Shown one piece after another: positions 40,289 through 49,096 of a stretch of 64,000 nt of DNA; within the stretch, counting starts at the first letter, position 1, and each line of letters begins with the position of its first letter. The DNA lies in contig NZ_CP025512.1 of the NCBI RefSeq assembly GCF_003491345.1, positions 2,232,001 to 2,296,000 of the forward strand. The letters are read 5' to 3'. The position numbers were made by a program, and so were the translations under genes. The DNA comes from Neorhizobium sp. SOG26 (GTDB lineage: Bacteria; Pseudomonadota; Alphaproteobacteria; Rhizobiales; Rhizobiaceae). Below the pieces are notes generated by a model. That model made no database searches. It worked only from the letters and a program-made list of their open reading frames with translations, and had not been told where the DNA came from.

Positions 40289-40527
40289 TGAAGAAGGTCG
40301 AAGACCTGATTACGTCCGCCCGGACGATGCATGACCGTTATGCCGCCGGACGCATGGAACGCGATATTGTTCGCAAATGGGTGCTGGGGCTCGGCAGTTA
40401 TCCGGAGCCGCATGGAAAGCGCGTCCAGGAGGCGGCATCATGGTTCAAGCCGCTGCGCGACGATGCCGATCCGGTGGAACTGAAGGCGGCGGACCTGGCA
40501 AAGCTGCAGGCAATCTACCAGCCGTAA
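40288..40527 (+). CDS. Small hypothetical protein
   Basis: Protein of 79 residues (MKKVEDLITSARTMHDRYAAGR...), helical in appearance and charged, with no recognised domain. Its start overlaps the stop of the preceding small gene by one base. The pair is probably an operon. It is convergent with the LysR-type gene at 40543. Confidence 0.68.
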   Translation: MKKVEDLITSARTMHDRYAAGRMERDIVRKWVLGLGSYPEPHGKRVQEAASWFKPLRDDADPVELKAADLAKLQAIYQP

Positions 40528-40542
40528 GGCAGGCGCCCTGCC

Positions 40543-41436
40543 CTATAGCTCGGCTTCTGCGAACACCTTTGCGATCCAATCGATGAACACCCGCACGCGC
40601 GGCGAAAGCTGGCGGTTCTGCGGGTAAAGTGCCGAAAGCGGCGTGGGCGATGGCGGAAAATCTGCCAGCACCTCCACGAGGCGGCCCGCCTCCAAGTCGT
40701 CACGGAAGCGGTAGCGCGGCGCCTGCATCAGGCCGTAACCCTGGCGCGCCAGATCCACCATCGTATCGGAGTTGTTGACGGTGAGCCGGCACGGCAAGGT
40801 GACGTGCAGCAACTCGCCGTCCACGGTGAATTCGAGCGGCATGATCTGCCCGGTGCGCGACGAGATGAAGCCGACCGCCTGGTGGCCTTCAAGCTCGGCC
40901 GGCGAGCGCGGGAGGCCGTGCTTTTCGATATAGGCGGGGCTGGCGCAGGTGATTTCGGTGAGCTGGCCGAGCCGGCGCATGATAAGCCCGGTGTCGTCCA
41001 ATTCCCCGGCGCGGATGGCGCAATCGACCCCCTCGCGCACGAGATCGACAAGCCGGTCACCCTGGCCGATCTGCAGGTCGATGAGCGGATAACGATCGAG
41101 GAACTCGTGCAGCCGCGGCACAAGCAGCGTGCGGGTGAGATGCGGATGGGCGTCGACCCTGAGGAGCCCGCGCGGCTGCGCATCGCGGAAGATGTTCTCC
41201 GCCTCGTCCACATCGGCGAGGATCGACAGGCAACGCTCGTAGAAACCGCGACCGTCGAGCGTCGGCGTCACATGCCGCGTCGTCCGCTCCAGGAGGCGCA
41301 CGCCGATATCGTCTTCAAGCTGCTTGATGGCGGCGGTGACGGTGGAACGCGCCAGCCCCAGGTCGGCCGCGGCGGCAGCAAAGCTTCCGCGCTCGACGAT
41401 CCGCGTAAAGAGCTGCATTCGGCCGAGACGATCCAT
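40543..41436 (-). CDS. LysR-family transcriptional regulator
   Basis: Regulator of 297 residues. The winged helix is MDRLGRMQLFTRIVERGSF followed by AAAADLGLARSTVTAAIKQLEDDIGVRLLERTTR; the effector domain follows. It belongs to the group that usually controls a divergent oxidoreductase gene, here the SDR at 41541. The 104-base gap between them contains two TCACCACA repeats (41446 and 41516) exactly 70 bp apart, possible binding sites. Confidence 0.93.
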   Translation of the reverse strand: MDRLGRMQLFTRIVERGSFAAAAADLGLARSTVTAAIKQLEDDIGVRLLERTTRHVTPTLDGRGFYERCLSILADVDEAENIFRDAQPRGLLRVDAHPHLTRTLLVPRLHEFLDRYPLIDLQIGQGDRLVDLVREGVDCAIRAGELDDTGLIMRRLGQLTEITCASPAYIEKHGLPRSPAELEGHQAVGFISSRTGQIMPLEFTVDGELLHVTLPCRLTVNNSDTMVDLARQGYGLMQAPRYRFRDDLEAGRLVEVLADFPPSPTPLSALYPQNRQLSPRVRVFIDWIAKVFAEAEL

Positions 41437-41540
41437 CTCCGTTGTTCACCACAGCCGAATTTTGATGTCAAGTTGGCGTCAATTGTTCTGTCTGCGCTTC
41501 AGCCATATCTCCTGGTCACCACAACAACAGGAGAAATTCC

Positions 41541-42281
41541 ATGACCAATCCAGTTCAACGTGTTGCCATCGTTACCGGCGCTTCCAAGGGGATCGGCAAG
41601 GCCATTGCCCTGAGGCTCGCGCAGGACGGGCTTGCCGTGGTCGTCAACTATGCATCGAGCCGCGCAGCAGCCGACGAGGCCGTGGCGGAGATCGAGGCTG
41701 CCGGCGGCAAGGCCATTGCCGTGCAGGCCGATGTCGCTGCGACCGATGCCATGGCACGGCTTTTCGATGCCGCGGAACAAGCCTTCGGCGGCGTCGATGT
41801 CCTCGTCAACAATGCCGCAATGATGGCGCTCTCGCCGGTGGCTGAGACCAGCGACGACGCCTTCGAACAGCATCTGGCGGTGAACCTCACCGGCACCTTC
41901 CGCGGCATCCGCGAGGGTGGCAAGCGGCTGCGCGAAGGCGGCCGGATCATCAACCTGTCGTCCAGTGTCGTCGGCGTTTATGGCCCGACCTATGGCGCCT
42001 ATGCGGCCAGCAAGGCCGGCGTCGAAGCCTTGACGCATGTTGCTTCCAAGGAGTTCGGTGCCCGCAAGATCACCGTCAATACCGTGGCGCCCGGCCCGGT
42101 GGAAACGGAGCTCTTCATGAACGGCAAGTCGGACGACCTGCTCCAGCGCATCGTCGGCTCGATCCCGCTTGGCCGTCTTGGCCAGCCGACCGACATCGCC
42201 CCGGTCGTGTCGTTCCTCGCAAGCCCGGACAGTGGCTGGGTGAATGGCCAGATCCTGCGCGCCAATGGCGGCATGATCTGA
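41541..42281 (+). CDS. Short-chain dehydrogenase/reductase
   Basis: Classical SDR of 246 residues. The cofactor motif is TGASKGIGKAIAL (residues 12-24), NNAA follows, and the active site has Ser in NLSSSVVG and the pair YAASK (Tyr and Lys). The N-terminus suggests NADP(H) preference, as in 3-oxoacyl-ACP reductase-like SDRs. AACAGGAG precedes the ATG. It is divergent from a LysR-type gene that is likely to control it. The substrate is unknown. Confidence 0.92.
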   Translation: MTNPVQRVAIVTGASKGIGKAIALRLAQDGLAVVVNYASSRAAADEAVAEIEAAGGKAIAVQADVAATDAMARLFDAAEQAFGGVDVLVNNAAMMALSPVAETSDDAFEQHLAVNLTGTFRGIREGGKRLREGGRIINLSSSVVGVYGPTYGAYAASKAGVEALTHVASKEFGARKITVNTVAPGPVETELFMNGKSDDLLQRIVGSIPLGRLGQPTDIAPVVSFLASPDSGWVNGQILRANGGMI

Positions 42282-42394
42282 TCCTTCGGCACAGCCGCCC
42301 GACGCGGGTTTCGCTTTTACCGGTTGGTCCGGATGCGCTTTTCATGCGTAATAGGTTGCGGCGCCGGTATGCGCCCCAACCGCGGAGCTGCGTT

Positions 42395-43054
42395 GTGATC
42401 ATCGTCCATCATCTCAACAACAGCCGTTCCCAGCGCATCCTCTGGATGCTTGAGGAACTCGACATGACCTACGAGATACGCTTCTACAAGCGGGACCCGA
42501 AAACCATGCTTGCCCCGCGGGAGATGCGCCAGGTGCACCCGCTCGGCAAGTCGCCGATCCTGGAGGACACCGATGGCCCCGGCGGCATGGGGGTGACGCT
42601 GGTCGAGACCGGTGCGATCTGCGAATACCTTGTCGACAAGGCGGGCGGCAGGCTCGGCCCTCCCCCGAGCGGCGAAGGCCACCTGCTCTACCGCCAGTTC
42701 ATGCATTATGCGGAAGGCTCGTTGATGCCGCCACTATTTGCCAAGCTGGTGGTGAGCCGCGTGCCCTTCCTCGGCAAGAAGGCAGCCCAGCGCATCCAGC
42801 CGATGGTGGACGTGCATCTCGATTTCGTGGAACGGGAATTGAGCCGGCGGCCGTGGTTTGCCGGCGGCGAGATGACCGCCGCCGACATCATGATGAGTTT
42901 TCCACTGGAGGCCGCGCGGAGCCGTGCAGGACTTGGTGAAAGCCGGCCGGCGACGATCGGCTGGCTCGAGAGGATCCACGCGCGCCCGGCCTATCAGACG
43001 GCCCTGAGCAAGGGCGGCGAATACGCCTACGCCAAGGCGCGCGGCAAGGCCTGA
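42395..43054 (+). CDS. Glutathione S-transferase
   Basis: GST of 219 residues with a thioredoxin-like N-terminal domain (HHLNNSRSQRILWMLEELDM, where the Ser of NNSRSQ is the likely catalytic residue; ETGAICEYLVD is the glutathione gamma-glutamyl site) and an alpha-helical C-terminal domain. The GTG at 42395 is chosen because CGGAG lies about 8 bases upstream and the product has normal length; an ATG at 42344 would add 17 residues. Cytosolic detoxification or redox role. It is 113 bases after the SDR gene. Confidence 0.88.
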   Translation: MIIVHHLNNSRSQRILWMLEELDMTYEIRFYKRDPKTMLAPREMRQVHPLGKSPILEDTDGPGGMGVTLVETGAICEYLVDKAGGRLGPPPSGEGHLLYRQFMHYAEGSLMPPLFAKLVVSRVPFLGKKAAQRIQPMVDVHLDFVERELSRRPWFAGGEMTAADIMMSFPLEAARSRAGLGESRPATIGWLERIHARPAYQTALSKGGEYAYAKARGKA

Positions 43055-43064
43055 GGAAAAAAGA

Positions 43065-43634
43065 TCAGGACTGGCTGCGGCCGCTGGCGACCACCATGCC
43101 GGCCGCACCATCCAGCCAGCCGGCCTTCAATTCGAGGCCGAGGAACCGGTCGCGGGCAAACGGGCCCGGCATCACGAGATGCTGGGCCTTTTCCGCCAGA
43201 AAACCGAAGCGCTCATAATAGGCGGCATCGCCGACCAGCAGGATGGCGCCATGGCCGCGGCTGGTCGCTTCGGCAATGGCAGCCCGCATCAGCGCACCGC
43301 CGATGCCCTTGCCTTCATGGTCGGGATCGACCGCCAGCGGCCCAAGCAGCAGGGCCGGGATCGGCGTACCTTCCGGCGAAATACCAGCCTGGATGTCCCA
43401 CAGGCGAACGGTGCCGATCACCTGGGCGTCGGCACCACGCGCAACAAGCGCCAAGCCGTCGGCCGGCAGGCGACCGCGGCGGATCTTTTCAGACGACTTG
43501 GTGCGGCGGTCCGCCCCCATCGCGCGGTCGAGCAGGCTCTCGCGCGCAAGGACATCGCCCGCCGTTTCGGCGTCGGTCGTGAAGGTGGCGTTCGGCGCAA
43601 GGGTCGCGCGGACAGAATCAAGAACAGTGGCCAT
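43065..43634 (-). CDS. GNAT-family N-acetyltransferase
   Basis: Acetyltransferase of 189 residues. The acetyl-CoA loop is DPDHEGKGIGGALMRAAIAEA, followed by LVGDAAYYERFGF, as in the YhbS-like subgroup. The acceptor is unknown. GGGAGG lies before the ATG. It is followed 10 bases on by the convergent end of the GST gene and lies downstream of the ornithine decarboxylase gene on the same strand. Confidence 0.9.
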   Translation of the reverse strand: MATVLDSVRATLAPNATFTTDAETAGDVLARESLLDRAMGADRRTKSSEKIRRGRLPADGLALVARGADAQVIGTVRLWDIQAGISPEGTPIPALLLGPLAVDPDHEGKGIGGALMRAAIAEATSRGHGAILLVGDAAYYERFGFLAEKAQHLVMPGPFARDRFLGLELKAGWLDGAAGMVVASGRSQS

Positions 43635-43730
43635 CGTGGCCTCCCGAACCCAAAACCGTTTCAGACGGTATCAGCGAAAATGGTGGGTTTGCCGCCCCGA
43701 CTGGTTACGGGGCCGGCGAGGATGAACGCC

Positions 43731-44864
43731 CTAGATGACGTAGGCCTTGAGTGGCTCGAAGCCGTTGAAGGCGACCGCCGAATAGGTCGTCGTATAGGCG
43801 CCCGTGCCTTCGATCAGAACTTCGTCGCCGATCGTCAGAGAGATCGGCAGCGGATACATGTTCTTCTCGTAGAGCACGTCGGCGCTGTCGCAGGTCGGGC
43901 CGGCCAGCACGCAAGGCTCCATCTGGTCCGCATCGCGCACGGTGCGGATCGGATAGCGGATTGCCTCGTCCATGGTTTCGGCGAGACCACCGAACTTGCC
44001 GATGTCGAGGAAGACCCAGCGATGGTTGTCGTGGTCCGACTTCTTCGACACGAGGACGACTTCAGCCTTGATGACACCGGCATTGCCGACCATGCCGCGA
44101 CCCGGCTCGATGATCGTCTTCGGCAGGTTGTTGCCGAAATACTTGGTCAGCGCAGCAAAGATCGCCTGGCCGTAGGCTTCCGCCGTCGGCACGTCGCGCA
44201 GGTACTTGGTCGGGAAACCGCCACCCATGTTGACCATCTGCAGGAAGATGCCCTGCTTGGCGAGCTGCGCGAAGACGCGCTTGGCATCGGCAAGGGCGGC
44301 ATCCCAGGCGTCGAGCTTGGTCATCTGCGATCCGACGTGGAACGATACGCCGTAGGACTCAAGGCCCAGCTGGTGTGCGTAGACGAGCACGTCGACCGCC
44401 ATCTGCGGCACGCAGCCGAACTTGCGCGACAGCGGCCATTCGGCGCCCTCGCCATCGGTCAGCACGCGGCAGAATACCTTGGCGCCGGGGGCTGCACGGG
44501 CAACCTTCTCGACTTCCTCGTGGCTGTCGACGGCATAAAGGCCAACGCCGAGCTCGAAGGCACGCGCAACGTCGCGCTCCTTCTTGATCGTGTTGCCGAA
44601 GGAGATGCGGTCGGCCGTGGCGCCGGCATCGAGAGCCATCTGGATTTCGGCCACGGAGGCGCAATCGAAGCTCGAACCCATGGAAGCGAGCAGCTTCAGG
44701 ATCTCCGGCTCCGGGTTTGCCTTGACGGCATAATAGATCGCGCTGTCCGGCAGGGCATGACGGAAGGCGGTGAAGTTGTCGCGGACGACATCGAGATCAA
44801 CGACGAGGCACGGGCCTTCAGGACGTCGGGTCTGCAGAAAGTCGAGGATGCGAGCTGTGGTCAT
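43731..44864 (-). CDS. Ornithine (lysine/ornithine) decarboxylase, fold III
   Basis: PLP enzyme of 377 residues that makes putrescine (or cadaverine) from ornithine (or lysine). K48 in YYAVKANPEPE binds PLP. C325 in PTCDSADVLYE is the conserved active-site cysteine of the partner subunit. Other motifs are GSSFDCASVAEI, SFHVGSQ and EPGRGMVGNAG. GAAGGGACTG precedes the ATG. A leader of several hundred bases with hairpins lies upstream, as expected for genes regulated by the alphaproteobacterial speF RNA motif. Confidence 0.95.
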   Translation of the reverse strand: MTTARILDFLQTRRPEGPCLVVDLDVVRDNFTAFRHALPDSAIYYAVKANPEPEILKLLASMGSSFDCASVAEIQMALDAGATADRISFGNTIKKERDVARAFELGVGLYAVDSHEEVEKVARAAPGAKVFCRVLTDGEGAEWPLSRKFGCVPQMAVDVLVYAHQLGLESYGVSFHVGSQMTKLDAWDAALADAKRVFAQLAKQGIFLQMVNMGGGFPTKYLRDVPTAEAYGQAIFAALTKYFGNNLPKTIIEPGRGMVGNAGVIKAEVVLVSKKSDHDNHRWVFLDIGKFGGLAETMDEAIRYPIRTVRDADQMEPCVLAGPTCDSADVLYEKNMYPLPISLTIGDEVLIEGTGAYTTTYSAVAFNGFEPLKAYVI

Positions 44865-45240
44865 CGGTCAGTCCCTTCGAAATCTCAAAGCTCCGGCGGT
44901 CAAACCGGAGGACAAAGGACGGATGAGTATGCGCAAGGCCCCGGCCGATGGAGATCCCGGAACCTAAACACGCCCATACGCGCGATATGTAGACCAACGC
45001 CCTGCCATGAGCATTGATCCGGCTTTGTCTGCCTTGGATTGGAGGGTGGTCCCTACCGCACTTCCGGCAATGATGGTGTGCCTCTTCAGAATTGCAGGCT
45101 GATGGAAAGCCTACAGAGACCAGAAAGGCCCGCACCGTCGTTGCTTCAAGATGTCCTCGCATTTCCCGGTTGGCCGGAATAGCGACTGGAGCGGTTAGTT
45201 CCAGGTACCTTACCGATGACCTCACCTTAGGGACTTAGAT
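44865..45240 (-). promoter_or_regulatory. Leader region of ornithine decarboxylase, candidate speF RNA motif
   Basis: The decarboxylase gene has more than 370 bases of non-coding sequence before it, in a genome with mostly short gaps. The leader RNA carries a 6-bp hairpin CTCCGG / CCGGAG at 44891-44910, just ahead of the ribosome site, and further pairing potential around 45040-45060. The speF motif is known upstream of this gene in Rhizobiales. I cannot align it to the consensus here, so the call rests on gene context and structure. Confidence 0.4.
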
Positions 45241-45410
45241 CCCAATTCGAGGGTCGGCGGACACCCACAGGCACGTGCGACTTTGGGCAGCACGGGAAAT
45301 AAGAATAAACGAGGTCATAATCAAGAGATTTTTTGCTCTCGCCTAAAATTCGCATTGCACAATTTCCAGCGAGTTCCCAACTAGTAACCGCCGGAGAAGT
45401 GGGGTGACGT
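45241..45410. other. Divergent promoter region of the decarboxylase and LysR-type genes
   Basis: The AT-richer part (about 45300-45370) of a 546-base gap, suited to hold the decarboxylase promoter (minus) and the regulator promoter (plus). No convincing -10/-35 pair was found on either strand. Confidence 0.4.
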
Positions 45411-46307
45411 TTGGATACTTTGACGCGTATGCGCGCTTTCATCGATGTGGTTGAGGCGGAAGGGTTTTCCGCCGCCGCACGTCGCACGGGACGCTCGAAG
45501 GCACTGCTTTCGAAATATGTCCGCGAGCTTGAGGACGATCTGGGCGCGCTGCTGCTCAATCGCACCACCCGCCAGTTCTCGATGACCGAGGCAGGCCATA
45601 CCTATTATCGGACGGCCGCCGATATCCTCAAGGAAATCGACAACTTAGCCGACCTGGTGCGGGAAAATAACGCCGACCTCAAGGGTCGCCTGCGGGTTTC
45701 CGTACCACGCACCTTCGTGGATGCCGAGGTTGGCCAGTCGCTGATCGATTTCGCCAAGGATCATCCCGAAGTCTCGCTCGAAATCGTCGCCGAGGACCGA
45801 TTCGTCGACCTCATCGAGGAAAATTTCGACCTTGCGATTCGAATCACCAAGCTTGAGGATTCGGGACTGATTGCCCGCAAGCTCTCCGACTTCCGGGTCT
45901 ACGCGGTGGCAACGGCGGACTTCGTTGCCAAGTATGGCCCGCTGGAGCACCCGCAGGACCTGAACCGGGTGCCGTTCATCATCGACACCAATTCCCGCTG
46001 GCATAACAACGTGCGGTTCTCCGACACCGACGGCGCGACGATTTCGGTGGCTGTAAGTGGCCCGATTGAAGTGAACAGCCCGCAGGCAACCCTGCGCGCC
46101 GCGCGTGCCGGCATCGGCGTTGCCATCATTCCGGATTTCATTGCCGGCAGTTCCATCCAGTCGGGCGAACTGGTGACACTGTTTGATGACTACATCACCA
46201 AGGATCGCGGCATCTATGCGGTCTACCCGCATCGCCGTTATCTTCCGGCAAAGGTCCGCAGTTTCGTGGATTTCCTGTCGGCCTGGTTCCGGCGCCAGAA
46301 CCACTGA
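45411..46307 (+). CDS. LysR-family transcriptional regulator
   Basis: Regulator of 298 residues. The winged helix is FIDVVEAEGFSAAARRTGRSKALLSKYVRELEDDLGALLLNRTTRQFSMT, read in parts. The start is TTG at 45411, supported by GTGGGGTGACG just before it and by the N-terminus MDTLTRMRAF; the next ATG (45429) would cut into the usual N-terminus. It is divergent from the decarboxylase leader. Its target is not clear. Confidence 0.91.
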   Translation: MDTLTRMRAFIDVVEAEGFSAAARRTGRSKALLSKYVRELEDDLGALLLNRTTRQFSMTEAGHTYYRTAADILKEIDNLADLVRENNADLKGRLRVSVPRTFVDAEVGQSLIDFAKDHPEVSLEIVAEDRFVDLIEENFDLAIRITKLEDSGLIARKLSDFRVYAVATADFVAKYGPLEHPQDLNRVPFIIDTNSRWHNNVRFSDTDGATISVAVSGPIEVNSPQATLRAARAGIGVAIIPDFIAGSSIQSGELVTLFDDYITKDRGIYAVYPHRRYLPAKVRSFVDFLSAWFRRQNH

Positions 46308-46393
46308 GCCCGCATTGACCGGAGCCGAAATTCCGTCTCATTTGCGCGTCAGATCACCCAATCGGAAAACAAGAAGCGGGGCGGCCTTCCTTC

Positions 46394-47035
46394 ATGACCT
46401 ATCTTCGAGCGGCGGCAGTCGGTCTTTTTTCCTTGGCGCCGTTGCCCGCGCTGGCGCATCCGCATGTCTTCGCCGAAGCGCGCCTGGAAGTGGTGGCCGG
46501 TGCTGACGGCAATGTCGCCGAACTCCACAATGTCTGGCGGTTCGACGAGATGTTCTCCTCGAGCGTCATCCTCGACTTCGACAAGAACACCGACCTGAAG
46601 CTCGACGAAGCAGAACTTGCCGAACTTGGCGAAACGATGCGGACCTCGCTTGCCGACTACAGCTATTTCACCACCATCACCATGAATGGCGAGACGGTCG
46701 ACGTCACCAAGCCCGACGTGCTGCATGTGACGCTGCAGGGCAACCAGTTGCTGGTGATCTTCGCGATCAAGCCGGTGAAGCCGGTGCCGGTGAAGGGGAG
46801 GCTCACCTTTGGCATCTATGACCCGACCATGTACACCTCGATCGATTTCCCGACCGATGAGGACCTGGCGGTCAAGGGAGAGGGTTTCGGGCACTGCCAG
46901 CACAAGGTGGTGCGGCCGGACCCCGACGAGATCATCGAGCAGAACAGCGCCACGCTGACGGACGCGTTCTTCAACGACCCGACCGGCACCGACATGACAA
47001 AACTGTTCGCCACGAGACTGGAACTGACATGCTGA
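46394..47035 (+). CDS. DUF1007-family periplasmic protein
   Basis: Protein of 213 residues with a cleaved signal (SLAPLPALA|HPHVF). The N-terminus after cleavage is the HPHVFAEARLEVV signature of DUF1007, whose histidines may bind metal. It overlaps the NicO-type transporter gene by 7 bases. DUF1007 proteins are commonly paired with NicO/RcnA-type permeases, so a role in periplasmic nickel, cobalt or zinc handling is inferred. Confidence 0.87.
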   Translation: MTYLRAAAVGLFSLAPLPALAHPHVFAEARLEVVAGADGNVAELHNVWRFDEMFSSSVILDFDKNTDLKLDEAELAELGETMRTSLADYSYFTTITMNGETVDVTKPDVLHVTLQGNQLLVIFAIKPVKPVPVKGRLTFGIYDPTMYTSIDFPTDEDLAVKGEGFGHCQHKVVRPDPDEIIEQNSATLTDAFFNDPTGTDMTKLFATRLELTC

Positions 47036-48084
47036 CACGACGACACGGGCTTGCCCTTGCCGTTCTGACTGCCTTTGCCTTGACCAACATCGCGCTTGCC
47101 CAGTCTCCGCTGGGCGTTGGTTCTGCCGAACCCTCGTTTTCGACCGGGGGCCCGTTCGGCCCCTTCCTCGCCTGGATCAACACCCACCAGCAGGCCTTCT
47201 ACAGATCGCTGACGACCGCGCTCAAGGCCATGCGCGATGATCCATGGGCGCTGTCGGGTCTTGTCGGCCTGTCCTTTGCCTATGGCGTCTTCCACGCAGC
47301 GGGTCCCGGCCACGGCAAGGCGGTGATCTCGTCCTACATGATCGCCAACGAAGTGCAGCTGAAGCGCGGCATCGTCATCTCCTTTGTTTCGGCGCTGCTC
47401 CAGGGCGCTGTTGCGATCGGCCTCGTTGGCGCCGCCTATTTCCTGCTGCGCGGCTCCGGCATCACCATGACGGCCGCGACGCGGGCGATGGAGATCGCAA
47501 GTTTTGCCATGGTGGCCCTGTTCGGAGCCTGGTTGCTCGTCAGGAAACTACGGGCACTGCGATTGCGGGTGGTGGGCGCGCCAACAACGGCCATGCTGTT
47601 CAACAGCGCCGGCAGTGCACGGACCTCCACCGGCCTCAAGTTCCAGGCGGTTGCGGTCGATGACCATGCCCACAAGGGCGAGACGGAATACTGCGAGACC
47701 TGCGGTGTCAGCCACATGCCCGACCCTTCCACGCTGCGCGCCAGAGAGTTCAGTCTCCGGGAGGCATGGTCGGCGATCATCGCGGTCGGCCTTCGCCCCT
47801 GCTCCGGCGCCATCCTTGTGATGAGCTTTTCACTGCTGAACAGCCTCTACCTCGGCGGCGTGCTCTCCGTGTTGGCGATGTCGATCGGCACCGCGATCAC
47901 CGTGGCCCTGCTCGCCATCCTCGCCGTCGGCGCCAAGGACATGGCGCTGAAGCTCGCCGGACCCGGATCGCGCAAGGCGGGATGGCTGGGGCATGCCATC
48001 GAGATCGGCGGCGCGCTGTTCGTGCTGCTGATCGGGCTGTCGCTGCTTGGGGCTTCGCTGCAGGCGCCGGGGCTGGGCGGCTGA
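47029..48084 (+). CDS. NicO/RcnA-type nickel/cobalt transporter
   Basis: Membrane protein of 351 residues. It opens with a signal-like segment, then about six hydrophobic segments. Family motifs are HAAGPGHGKAVISSYM and GLRPCSGAILVMSFSL. A cytoplasmic or periplasmic loop in the middle contains HAHKGETEYCETCGVSHMPD, a Cys/His stretch that may bind metal. The start overlaps the DUF1007 gene. It ends head-on with a LysR-type gene five bases away. Confidence 0.9.
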   Translation: MLTRRHGLALAVLTAFALTNIALAQSPLGVGSAEPSFSTGGPFGPFLAWINTHQQAFYRSLTTALKAMRDDPWALSGLVGLSFAYGVFHAAGPGHGKAVISSYMIANEVQLKRGIVISFVSALLQGAVAIGLVGAAYFLLRGSGITMTAATRAMEIASFAMVALFGAWLLVRKLRALRLRVVGAPTTAMLFNSAGSARTSTGLKFQAVAVDDHAHKGETEYCETCGVSHMPDPSTLRAREFSLREAWSAIIAVGLRPCSGAILVMSFSLLNSLYLGGVLSVLAMSIGTAITVALLAILAVGAKDMALKLAGPGSRKAGWLGHAIEIGGALFVLLIGLSLLGASLQAPGLGG

Positions 48085-48088
48085 CCGT

Positions 48089-48997
48089 TCACGTCCGCGA
48101 TCGGTTCTCCTTGACGAAATCGATGAAGGCGCGCAGCGGCGCCGGCACGAGCCGCCGGCCGGGATAATACAGGAACGGCCCGGAAAATCGTGGCCACCAC
48201 TCCTCCAGCACCGGCTGCAGTGCACCGCTGTCGAGATGCGGGCGCAGCCAGTCCTCGAACAGGTAGACGATGCCGCCGCCGGCCACCGCCACATCGACGG
48301 AAAGCTGGGTGCCGCCACCGGCCTGCACCACGAATTGCGCCGAGGGATCGACCGAGACCTCCTCCCCGTCGCGCTCGAACTCCCAGACCGCCATGGCGCC
48401 GCTCGCAAACCGGGCGCGGATGCAGGTGTGGGACAGGAGATCGCGCGGATGCTCCGGCCGGCCGTTGGCCTCGAGGTATTCGGGCGAGGCTGCCGCCGCA
48501 AACCGCTGTTCGCGCGGCCCGATCGGCACCGCGATCATGTCCTGCTCCAGCCGCTCCTCGTAGCGGATGCCGGCGTCGCAGCCGGCGGCGATGACGTCGA
48601 CGAAGCTTTCGTCCGTGAAGATCTGCAACTGGATGTCGGGATAGGCCTTGAGGAAGCCCGGCACGATCTGCGGCAAGACGAGCCGTGCGGCACTCACCGG
48701 CACATTGATCCGCAAGGTACCGGCGGGCCTGTCGCCCGAGCCACGAGCGAAATCCAGCGCCGCCTCCATCTCGCTCAACACCGGGCTCAGCCGGTCAAGC
48801 AGGCCGCGCCCCACCTCCGTCGGCTGCACCGAACGGGTGGTGCGGTTGAGGAGCCGCGCGCCGACACTCGCCTCAAGGCGGCGGATCGCGTCGCTGAGGC
48901 TCGAGGCGCTGCGGTCGGTCACGCGCGCCGCTTCACGAAAGCCGCCGGCACGCGCCACCGCGACAAAGGCTTCAAGGTCTCCCAGCTCGATCGTCAT
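48089..48997 (-). CDS. LysR-family transcriptional regulator
   Basis: Regulator of 302 residues. The helix-turn-helix is in DLEAFVAVARAGGFREAARVTDRSASSLSDAIRRLEASVGARLLNRTTRSV (N-terminal 60 residues, in parts). It is divergent from the aldo/keto reductase gene at 49097. The 99-base gap contains an inverted repeat TCCGAA-N15-TTCGGA at 49000-49026, a plausible binding site. Confidence 0.92.
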   Translation of the reverse strand: MTIELGDLEAFVAVARAGGFREAARVTDRSASSLSDAIRRLEASVGARLLNRTTRSVQPTEVGRGLLDRLSPVLSEMEAALDFARGSGDRPAGTLRINVPVSAARLVLPQIVPGFLKAYPDIQLQIFTDESFVDVIAAGCDAGIRYEERLEQDMIAVPIGPREQRFAAAASPEYLEANGRPEHPRDLLSHTCIRARFASGAMAVWEFERDGEEVSVDPSAQFVVQAGGGTQLSVDVAVAGGGIVYLFEDWLRPHLDSGALQPVLEEWWPRFSGPFLYYPGRRLVPAPLRAFIDFVKENRSRT

Positions 48998-48999
48998 TG

Positions 49000-49026
49000 T
49001 CCGAATCTCCGTACAACCCGTTCGGA
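49000..49026. promoter_or_regulatory. Inverted repeat in the LysR/aldo-keto reductase gap
   Basis: Arms TCCGAA and TTCGGA separated by 15 bases, starting three bases upstream of the LysR-type start codon. Dyads here usually serve LysR-type autoregulation and activation of the divergent gene. The match is short, so this is tentative. Confidence 0.35.
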
Positions 49027-49096
49027 TTATAGCTGATTATCCTGAGGATGTTCTGCCTCTATCTTTGTTTCGGAAGCTGAAAAAAGGAGCACAGAC

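Noticed and set aside
41446..41523. Two TCACCACA repeats 70 bp apart in the LysR/SDR gap as an operator pair
   Set aside because: Too short and non-palindromic to call a site; noted only in the regulator entry.
43179..45017. Plus-strand frame opposite the GNAT and ornithine decarboxylase genes
   Set aside because: Antisense to two supported genes; composition not protein-like.
46308..46393. Zur box before the DUF1007/NicO operon
   Set aside because: No TATAACA-like half-site in the 86-base gap.
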